Shown here: positions 1 to 6,751 of the stretch, one piece after another
Position numbering within the stretch: position 1 is the stretch's first letter
Layout: each line of letters starts with the position of its first letter
Assembly (NCBI GenBank): GCA_018609925.1
Contig: JAHEOG010000207.1
Location: forward strand, 1-6,751
DNA from: Gammaproteobacteria bacterium
GTDB lineage: Bacteria; Pseudomonadota; Gammaproteobacteria; Thiohalorhabdales; Thiohalorhabdaceae
Length of the DNA stretch: 6,751 nt
Direction: 5' to 3'
The notes under the pieces: model-generated
The model's input: the letters and a program-made list of their open reading frames with translations, nothing else
What the model was told of the DNA's origin: nothing
The model's database searches: none
Position numbers and translations under genes: made by a program

Positions 1-13
1 CATGCGGCTATAG
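1..13 (+). CDS. dnaN: DNA polymerase III sliding clamp (beta subunit), last codons only
   Basis: Codons 2-4, 5-7, 8-10 and 11-13 read Met-Arg-Leu-stop, directly upstream of recF. DnaN proteins of many proteobacteria end in Met-Pro-Met-Arg-Leu, and dnaN precedes recF in the conserved dnaA-dnaN-recF-gyrB order. Base 1 (c) fits the last base of a CCC proline codon. The clamp encircles DNA and tethers the replicative polymerase. Only three residues are visible, so the call rests on this short match plus gene order. About 47 bases separate the stop from recF. I see no convincing promoter in that gap, which suggests one transcript. Confidence 0.72.
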
Positions 14-60
14 GTCTCACGGCCCCTTGGCCAGCCCTTTGGGAATGAAACGTAGGTTCG

Positions 61-1125
61 GTGGAAATCCAGCGGCTCCAGATCGATGCCTTCCGGAACC
101 TTGATTCCGTCCGCCTGGAGCCGGTTCCGGGACTGAATCGCCTCATTGGCCCGAACGGCTCGGGCAAGACCAGCCTCCTTGAGGCCATCTACTATCTGGG
201 GACCGGCCGTTCCTTTCGCCGTACGGGCATCCGCGGGCTGCGCCAGGAAGGCCGAGAGGAGGCCACGGTCTTCGGGAAAGTCCGGGGACCGTCCACGCAC
301 CGACTCGGGGTTCGCCTTGCACCGGGGCAGCGGGAGCTCCGACTGGACGGGAGCAGCGCTTCCGGGTTCGGGGATCTGGCCGCGGTGCTGAAGATCGTCC
401 ACTACACCCCCGAAGAGCACCGGTTGGCCGACGGCGGGCCGAAGGAGCGCCGTCGGTTTCTGGATTGGGGCTTGTTCCACGTGGAACCCCCCTTCCTGGA
501 GCTTGCCCGGCGCTACAATCGGGCCCTGCAGCAGCGCAACCGGTGGCTAAAAGGCGTTGGCCACGGCTCCGATCCGTGGCTCGAGGAGCTGGCTCGGACC
601 GGGGAGGAGATCGTTCGGAAGCGGCAAAGGTTCGTTACGAGGCTGGCCGAGCACGCCGAGCGGATGTTCACCAATCTCCGGGGATTGGGTCAGCTCGGGA
701 TCCGGCTCCAATTGGGATGGAACAGGGAGCGGACCCTGCAGGAGGCGCTGGAGCGGGACCGGGGCACGGACGCCGAGGTCACTCGGGTCGGCCCGCATCG
801 GGGCGACCTGAAGCTAACCCTGGAGGGCGCCCCGGTCCGGGAGCGGGCCTCCCGAGGTCAGCAGAAGCTGGTCGTTCTGGCGCTGCGGCTGGCCCAGTTG
901 GCGGTGATCTCGGAAGAAAGCGGAGAGCCGCCGGTGTTCCTTTTCGATGATGTGGGCTCGGAGCTCGATCCCGAGCGTCGCCGAGCAGCCCTGGAAATCC
1001 TGTCGAATTTCGGGCCCCAGGCCTTTCTTACCGGGACGGAAGAGGCCCTTTGCCCCATGCCCGAGGGGGAAGGGTCCTATGCCACCTTTCGGGTCCATGA
1101 CGGAGCCATCGAGCGGAGCGACTAA
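61..1125 (+). CDS. recF: DNA replication and repair protein RecF
   Basis: This is an SMC/ABC-type ATPase that acts with RecO and RecR to load RecA on single-stranded gaps at stalled forks. The protein has 354 residues, against 357 in E. coli. Visible landmarks are the N-terminal FRN segment (residues 11-13), Walker A GPNGSGKTS (30-38), the RecF-typical GGPKERRRFLDWG block (about 125-137), GPHRGDL (244-250), the ABC signature SRGQQK (265-270) and Walker B FLFDD (293-297) followed by the D-loop SELD (300-303). All ATPase motifs look intact. The GTG start at 61 puts the first beta strand (MEIQRLQIDAFRN) where RecF proteins begin. No in-frame ATG lies nearby. A weak TAGG (53-56) lies only four bases before the GTG, so initiation may be inefficient or coupled to dnaN. 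The stop at 1123-1125 abuts the gyrB ATG. Confidence 0.96.
   Translation: MEIQRLQIDAFRNLDSVRLEPVPGLNRLIGPNGSGKTSLLEAIYYLGTGRSFRRTGIRGLRQEGREEATVFGKVRGPSTHRLGVRLAPGQRELRLDGSSASGFGDLAAVLKIVHYTPEEHRLADGGPKERRRFLDWGLFHVEPPFLELARRYNRALQQRNRWLKGVGHGSDPWLEELARTGEEIVRKRQRFVTRLAEHAERMFTNLRGLGQLGIRLQLGWNRERTLQEALERDRGTDAEVTRVGPHRGDLKLTLEGAPVRERASRGQQKLVVLALRLAQLAVISEESGEPPVFLFDDVGSELDPERRRAALEILSNFGPQAFLTGTEEALCPMPEGEGSYATFRVHDGAIERSD
1115..1118 (+). promoter_or_regulatory. gyrB ribosome-binding site inside the recF 3' end
   Basis: GGAG lies seven bases before the ATG at 1126 and is entirely within recF coding sequence. With the recF TAA ending at 1125 there is no spacer between the genes. Ribosomes finishing recF would be placed directly at the gyrB start, which is the basis for proposing translational coupling. 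The good spacing supports the ATG at 1126 as the true start. Confidence 0.7.
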
Positions 1126-3552
<2,427 letters not shown>

Positions 3553-3578
3553 GGCCACCTCAAAGGCCCGCGCCGAGC

Positions 3579-3604
3579 CGCCAAGGACGCAAAGGTGCCA
3601 AGGG
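3579..3604. repeat. Short tandem CCAAGG/CAAAGG repeat behind gyrB
   Basis: Three tandem units of 9, 9 and 8 bases are visible: CGCCAAGGA (3579-3587), CGCAAAGGT (3588-3596) and GCCAAGGG (3597-3604). A perfect 12-base palindrome, AGCCCATGGGCT, follows almost at once (3606-3617). From memory, AAGG-type tandem elements of this style recur in intergenic DNA of many environmental bacteria, often behind genes. I cannot check that here. No coding role is supported. It sits in the 173-base spacer between the convergent gyrB and COG0212 genes. Confidence 0.55.
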
Positions 3605-3626
3605 AAGCCCATGGGCTATGGGAGGA

Positions 3627-3729
3627 TTGACGCCAGGGGCCAAGCAGGGACCCGGCCACCTTCCCACCCAGGTTTCCCACCGTTGCCTCCTGCCCTTTCC
3701 CTTGAGGGCTTGGCGCTCCCAGGGGTCAA
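3627..3729. repeat. Imperfect inverted repeat in the convergent spacer
   Basis: The left arm has TTGAC (3627-3631) and GCCAAGC (3639-3645). The right arm has GCTTGGC (3708-3714) and GTCAA (3725-3729). These can pair as 7 bp plus 5 bp around unequal interior loops, and the outermost arm overlaps the stop codon of the minus-strand gene. Inside is a small hairpin, GCCCT (3692-3696) with AGGGC (3705-3709). Neither has a U-tract, so this is not a classical intrinsic terminator for either gene. Some transcript-end function is plausible from position only. Confidence 0.3.
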
Positions 3730-4460
3730 CCGTCGTTGGGCTGGTCCCAGAGACCGGCCAGGATGGGCATCTCGTCCAAGGCTTCCTCGGGTAAGGCCTG
3801 CCAGTCGATCCCGGTTGGGGCCGGGGGCGGGTCCGGGACCTCGACGCTCTCCACAGGGGTGGCAAACAGCGAAACCGGGAGATCGAAGGGATCGGCGGGA
3901 AAGCCGGCCACTACCTGTAAGGGATGGACGGTGGTGGCCACCGGCAGCGCTGGGTGGCCCAGCTCGCGCAGGAGGGCGTACTCCAGGTCCCCGAAGCCAT
4001 GGCCCTTGCCGCAGCGCTTGCCCTCCGATGTAACCGCCACCGAGCCCGTTACCACAAGGTCCAAATCGGTCCCAAGCTCGGCCAGGGGCAATTCCTCCGC
4101 CCACCGGCGGCCCCTGGACAGGGAGGCGGCCTCCTTGAGGGATTGGTCGGGGATAGAGCTCGGATCGAGCCTGTAGAATCCGGCCCGCAGCCGGGGCGTG
4201 GGCATGTAGAGGACAATGCCCCGGCGCAGGGCCTCCTCCCGGAACGGGCGCTGGGGGGCGTCGGGGTTCGCCTTGATGGCCCGTAGGCCCTGCAAACGGG
4301 GATGATCCAGGAGCCGTTTCGCGGCCCGCTCCGCTCCTGCAAAGTTGGGGATGCGCCCGTGAGGCGGATAGGGAAACCGGGCGGCGCACTCCGCTTGGAG
4401 CGCATCCCAGACCGAGCGGCGGGCGCTTTCCTTGCTCGGATACGCAGCGCCTTCGGACAT
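3726..4460 (-). CDS. 5-formyltetrahydrofolate cyclo-ligase paralogue (COG0212 / MTHFSD type)
   Basis: The protein has 244 residues and belongs to the 5-formyl-THF cyclo-ligase superfamily, in the paralogous branch related to the N-terminal domain of MTHFSD rather than true YgfA. Visible family blocks are RIPNF (36-40), KANPDAPQRP (63-72), the PTPRLR turn (87-92), the loop GKGHGFGDLEYA (151-162) and TTVHPLQ (176-182). The C-terminal tail has PTGIDWQALPEEAL (215-228), typical of this branch. True cyclo-ligases make 5,10-methenyl-THF from 5-formyl-THF and ATP and carry a GGGYYDR-like loop. Here that becomes HGFGDLE, so the same reaction should not be assumed. Comparative work that I recall linked this paralogue to thiamin metabolism. 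The ATG at 4460 is the only ordinary start in its frame after a stop near 4592. A GGGGA (4468-4472) lies seven bases upstream. No signal peptide is seen, so it is probably cytosolic. It is convergent with gyrB and downstream of topA. Confidence 0.85.
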   Translation of the reverse strand: MSEGAAYPSKESARRSVWDALQAECAARFPYPPHGRIPNFAGAERAAKRLLDHPRLQGLRAIKANPDAPQRPFREEALRRGIVLYMPTPRLRAGFYRLDPSSIPDQSLKEAASLSRGRRWAEELPLAELGTDLDLVVTGSVAVTSEGKRCGKGHGFGDLEYALLRELGHPALPVATTVHPLQVVAGFPADPFDLPVSLFATPVESVEVPDPPPAPTGIDWQALPEEALDEMPILAGLWDQPNDG

Positions 4461-4465
4461 GTGTG

Positions 4466-4522
4466 AATCCCCAAGGAGACCACCGACAGCACCGGGGTAG
4501 AAAGCCCGAGCGCTTGGGGATT
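4466..4522 (-). promoter_or_regulatory. Leader inverted repeat covering the ribosome-binding site
   Basis: On the transcript of the COG0212 gene, AAUCCCCAAG (4522-4513) is perfectly complementary over 10 bases to CUUGGGGAUU (4475-4466), with 37 bases between. The second arm contains the likely Shine-Dalgarno GGGGA (4472-4468), ending seven bases from the ATG. Formed, the stem would hide the ribosome-binding site. Inside the loop, CGGG and CCCG can form a small nested hairpin. The pairing is seen directly. Translational control is inference. I do not recognise a known riboswitch class. Confidence 0.5.
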
Positions 4523-4590
4523 GGCCTCCCCAGGCGCATTTCCGGTAATCCGACCCACCCGGGAATTCGTCCGCAGACGGTAAGGGAGGC
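4516..4590 (-). promoter_or_regulatory. Competing leader pairings upstream of the RBS-covering stem
   Basis: Two pairings compete with the RBS-covering stem. First, GGGGA (4531-4527) can pair with UCCCC (4520-4516) around a 6-base loop, using the same UCCCC that would cover the ribosome-binding site. Second, GCCUCCC (4590-4584) can pair over 7 bp with GGGAGGC (4530-4524), which would use up that GGGGA. The set therefore resembles an anti-anti / anti / sequestering chain of switching leaders. GC-rich DNA produces such G-tract and C-tract matches by chance, so confidence is modest. Confidence 0.3.
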
Positions 4591-4601
4591 TAATGGGCCC
4601 C

Positions 4602-4614
4602 GGAGACGTTCTCC
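4602..4614. other. Small hairpin in the topA-COG0212 gap
   Basis: GGAGA (4602-4606) and TCTCC (4610-4614) form a perfect 5-bp stem around a 3-base loop. On the plus strand it is followed by a T-rich stretch (about 4618-4629), weakly like an intrinsic terminator for plus-strand transcripts. There is no plus-strand gene just upstream that would need one. On the minus strand no U-tract follows. Confidence 0.25.
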
Positions 4615-4660
4615 CGGTCCTTTGTTGTTAGGGCAGTCCTTTGCCGTCCCTTGCGGCCTA

Positions 4661-4674
4661 CCCCGGCCCCGGGG
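4661..4674 (-). terminator. GC-only hairpin just after topA
   Basis: CCCCG and CGGGG arms (4661-4665 and 4670-4674) pair perfectly around a 4-base loop, beginning 12 bases after the topA stop on the minus strand. The stem is very stable, but the bases after it (UAGGCC) are not U-rich. It is therefore either a 3'-end-protecting hairpin or a non-classical terminator. A second weak hairpin, GGCA/UGCC, lies just beyond. Confidence 0.3.
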
Positions 4675-4686
4675 GAGCGCCGACGG

Positions 4687-6751
4687 CTAGGAATCGGACT
4701 TGGCGTTCACCGGCTGGCGCTCCTCGACCGGCTGGTCCTCGCCTTGCTCGGCTTGCCCCTGCTCCTCCTCGGGGAAGGGGATCCGGTAACCGCACTCCTT
4801 GGTGGGGCAGACCTTCTCCCGACCTCGCTTCTTGGTGGTCTTGTCCAATAAGACCCCGGAGCCGCACTGGGGACAGGCCTCGGCTACGGGCGGGCTGGGT
4901 AGGGCGTACTTGCAATCGGGGTAGCGGTTGCAGCTGTAGAAGGTCTTGCCGCGGCGGTTCTTCTTGGACTGGATCTCCCCCCGCCCGCACTGGGGGCAGG
5001 TGACGCCGGTGCCTTCCGGCTTCTCCAAGGGCTCGCGGTGCTTGCACTCGGGATAGCCGCTGCAGCCCAGGAACCTGCCATAGCGGCTGCGCTTCACGTT
5101 CAAAGGCCGGCCGCATTCCGGGCATTGGCGATCGCTCACCTCGGGCTCTGCGGCCTCCCCTTCCACCGGGCGGGTGTAATCGCAATCGGGATAGGCCGAG
5201 CATCCGATGAAGCGGCCGTTGCGCCCGAGCTTCTTCTCCAGTTGCGCCCCGCACTGGGGGCACTGCTCGTCCAGGGCCTCGGAGGTGACCTCGGCCCGGG
5301 AGACCGATTCCTCCTTCTCCGCCACCTGGTCCCGGAAAGGCTCCCAGAACTCCTGAAGCACCGGCTTCCAATCCAGCTCGCCCCGGGCTATGGCATCCAG
5401 CTGGTCCTCCAAGCGGGCGGTGAAGTCGTAGTCGACGTAGGGGCTGAAATGCTCCGTCAGGAACCGGTTCACCACCCGTCCGACATCGGTCAGATGGAAC
5501 CGCTTGTTCTCCAGCTCCGCGTAGCCGCGCTCCTGGACGGTGGACAGGATGGAGGCGTAGGTGGAGGGCCGTCCAATCCCGAAGGACTCCAGCTTCTTGA
5601 CCAGGGAGGCCTCCGTGTACCGCGGTGGGGGCTCGGTGAAGTGCTGTTCCTTGCGGACCTCCCGGAGCCAGGGGCGATCGCCTTCGGTTAGCGGGGGCAA
5701 CTTGCTCTCTCGGTCCTCGACGGCCTCGTCGGTGCCTTCCTCGTAGGCCTTGAGGAAGCCGGCGAAGGCCACAACCGAGCCGCTGGCGCGAAGCCGCCAG
5801 CCCGTTTCCGGCTCAAAGTGCGCCGTGACCGTGTCCACCAGGGCACGGCTCATCTGCGAGGCGATCATCCGCTTCCAGATGAGCTCGTAGAGTCGCCGCT
5901 GGTCCTTGTCCAGATACGCCGTCACCTGGTTCGGGGCGCGCCCTGGCTGGGTGGGCCGGATGGCCTCGTGGGCCTCCTGGGCGTTCTTGGCCTGGGACTT
6001 GAAGGTCCGGGGCTTGTCGGGAAGGTAGTCCTCCCCGTAGCGCTCGCCGATGACCTCGCGGGCCTGCGCCACGGCCTCGCTGGAGAGGTTCACCGAATCG
6101 GTGCGCATGTAGGTGATAAGGCCCACACTTCCCTCGCCGAGGTCGATGCCCTCATAGAGCTGCTGGGCCACGCGCATGGTCTTGGAAACGGAGAATCCCA
6201 GCTTGCGGGAGGCCTCCTGCTGGAGAGTGGAGGTGGTGAACGGCGGCGAAGGATTGCGCTTGCGCTGCTTCGTCTCCAGCGCCGTTACCGTAAGCCGACC
6301 ATCGCTGGCCAGGTCCTGGACATGACCCCGTAGGCGCTCGGCGTGCTCCTGGTCCCCGATGGAGAGCTTCTCCAGCTTCTCGCCCTCGGCTTCGACCAGC
6401 TCCGCAGTGAAGGGGGCGGGCTCCATCTCGGGGGTCTCGGCGGCGAGGTCGGCCTCCACCGACCAGTATTCGGTGGGCTCGAAGGCCTCGATCTCTTCCT
6501 CGCGCTCCGCAATAAGGCGCAGGGCGGGGCTCTGGACCCGGCCGGCGGACAGGCCGCGGCGAACCTTCTTCCAAAGGAGCGGCGAGAGATTGAAACCCAC
6601 CAGGTAATCCAGGGCCCGACGGGCCTGTTGGGCACGGACCAGGTCTTCGGAGATTTCCCGGGGATTGGCCACGGCCTCGCGAACCGCGTCGCGGGTAATC
6701 TCGTGGAAGACCACCCGGTAGACGGGCTTGCCTTCCAGGACCCCCCGGTCC
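4687..6751 (-). CDS. topA: DNA topoisomerase I (type IA), 5' end outside the window
   Basis: TopA relaxes negative supercoils by single-strand passage and opposes gyrase. The frame is open to the window edge (about 687 residues visible) and reads GKPVYRVVFHEIT before the GTG at 6714, which matches internal TopA sequence. That GTG is not the start. Compared with E. coli, about 120-130 N-terminal residues, including the Toprim acids, lie beyond 6751. Residue numbers below count from the GTG at 6714. LSAGRVQS (55-62) is intact, and the active-site tyrosine is Tyr202 in TYMRTDS (codon 6111-6109). Arg204, QEAHEAIRPT (246-255) and FGIGRPSTYASI (378-389) are also intact. Four C-terminal zinc ribbons follow, with cysteines 485/488/505/511, 531/534/551/557, 573/576/595/601 and 614/617/636/641, then an acidic, Gln-rich tail (about 649-675). 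The TAG stop is at 4689-4687. The catalytic core shows no damage. Confidence 0.96.
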   Translation of the reverse strand, partial: DRGVLEGKPVYRVVFHEITRDAVREAVANPREISEDLVRAQQARRALDYLVGFNLSPLLWKKVRRGLSAGRVQSPALRLIAEREEEIEAFEPTEYWSVEADLAAETPEMEPAPFTAELVEAEGEKLEKLSIGDQEHAERLRGHVQDLASDGRLTVTALETKQRKRNPSPPFTTSTLQQEASRKLGFSVSKTMRVAQQLYEGIDLGEGSVGLITYMRTDSVNLSSEAVAQAREVIGERYGEDYLPDKPRTFKSQAKNAQEAHEAIRPTQPGRAPNQVTAYLDKDQRRLYELIWKRMIASQMSRALVDTVTAHFEPETGWRLRASGSVVAFAGFLKAYEEGTDEAVEDRESKLPPLTEGDRPWLREVRKEQHFTEPPPRYTEASLVKKLESFGIGRPSTYASILSTVQERGYAELENKRFHLTDVGRVVNRFLTEHFSPYVDYDFTARLEDQLDAIARGELDWKPVLQEFWEPFRDQVAEKEESVSRAEVTSEALDEQCPQCGAQLEKKLGRNGRFIGCSAYPDCDYTRPVEGEAAEPEVSDRQCPECGRPLNVKRSRYGRFLGCSGYPECKHREPLEKPEGTGVTCPQCGRGEIQSKKNRRGKTFYSCNRYPDCKYALPSPPVAEACPQCGSGVLLDKTTKKRGREKVCPTKECGYRIPFPEEEQGQAEQGEDQPVEERQPVNAKSDS

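Noticed and set aside
45..104. Short frame of 19 codons (ATG at 45, TGA at 102-104) overlapping the recF start
   Set aside because: It is too short, has no recognisable sequence and overlaps the well-supported recF start in another frame. A leader peptide cannot be shown.
4466..4486. AAGGAGACC on the plus strand, resembling a cobalamin-riboswitch B12 box
   Set aside because: The other conserved parts (GCCACTG and GGGAAG segments) are missing, and the upstream plus-strand sequence is the antisense of a real gene.
3616..4539. Open frame of 307 codons on the minus strand overlapping the COG0212 gene in another frame
   Set aside because: It is rich in Arg, Pro and Gly with no recognisable motif. 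The overlapping frame 4460-3726 carries clear family blocks, so this is a shadow.
4461..4620. 6S RNA (ssrS), suggested by its usual place upstream of ygfA
   Set aside because: The segment can be drawn as a rod with nested stems (4610-4615/4474-4479, 4598-4603/4492-4497, 4584-4590/4524-4530), but the conserved 6S sequence around the central bubble is not seen. The gene is a paralogue rather than ygfA, and no good promoter lies upstream. An Rfam 6S model score would settle it.
6712..6714. GTG at 6714 as the topA start
   Set aside because: The frame stays open to the window edge, and the residues before it match internal TopA sequence. A start here would also remove the essential Toprim domain.

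Overview
The window looks like the origin-proximal replication-gene cluster of a GC-rich proteobacterium, most probably a gammaproteobacterium. The order is (dnaN)-recF-gyrB. GyrB is about 808 residues and carries a long insert between its Toprim core and C-terminal tail, as in E. coli-type GyrB. RecF and topoisomerase I also resemble the proteobacterial forms. The genus cannot be fixed from this sequence. A GC-rich lineage such as the Ectothiorhodospiraceae and relatives is only a guess.

Layout, left to right. Bases 1-13 are read as the last codons of dnaN (Met-Arg-Leu-stop on +). After a 47-base gap comes recF (61-1125, +, GTG start). gyrB (1126-3552, +) starts on the base after the recF stop, so the two are almost certainly cotranscribed and translationally coupled. 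A 173-base convergent spacer (3553-3725) holds no gene. It contains a short CCAAGG-type tandem repeat, a 12-base palindrome and imperfect inverted repeats. On the minus strand lies a gene for a COG0212-type paralogue of 5-formyltetrahydrofolate cyclo-ligase (4460-3726). It is preceded by a 226-base leader/intergenic region rich in inverted repeats, one of which covers the likely ribosome-binding site. topA (DNA topoisomerase I) follows on the minus strand, entering from the right edge and ending at 4687. Its N-terminal Toprim domain lies outside the window.

Functional theme: the sliding clamp (DnaN), the recombination mediator (RecF), the gyrase subunit that drives negative supercoiling (GyrB) and the enzyme that removes it (TopA) sit together, with the two topoisomerase genes pointing at each other about 1.1 kb apart. 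The folate-type gene between them is the functional outlier. The core genes are ordinary and intact. The least explained parts are the leader of the COG0212 gene, with mutually exclusive pairings around its start, and the repeat-bearing spacer behind gyrB. I found no clear case for a wholly new system. The leader RNA is the best candidate for something undescribed.
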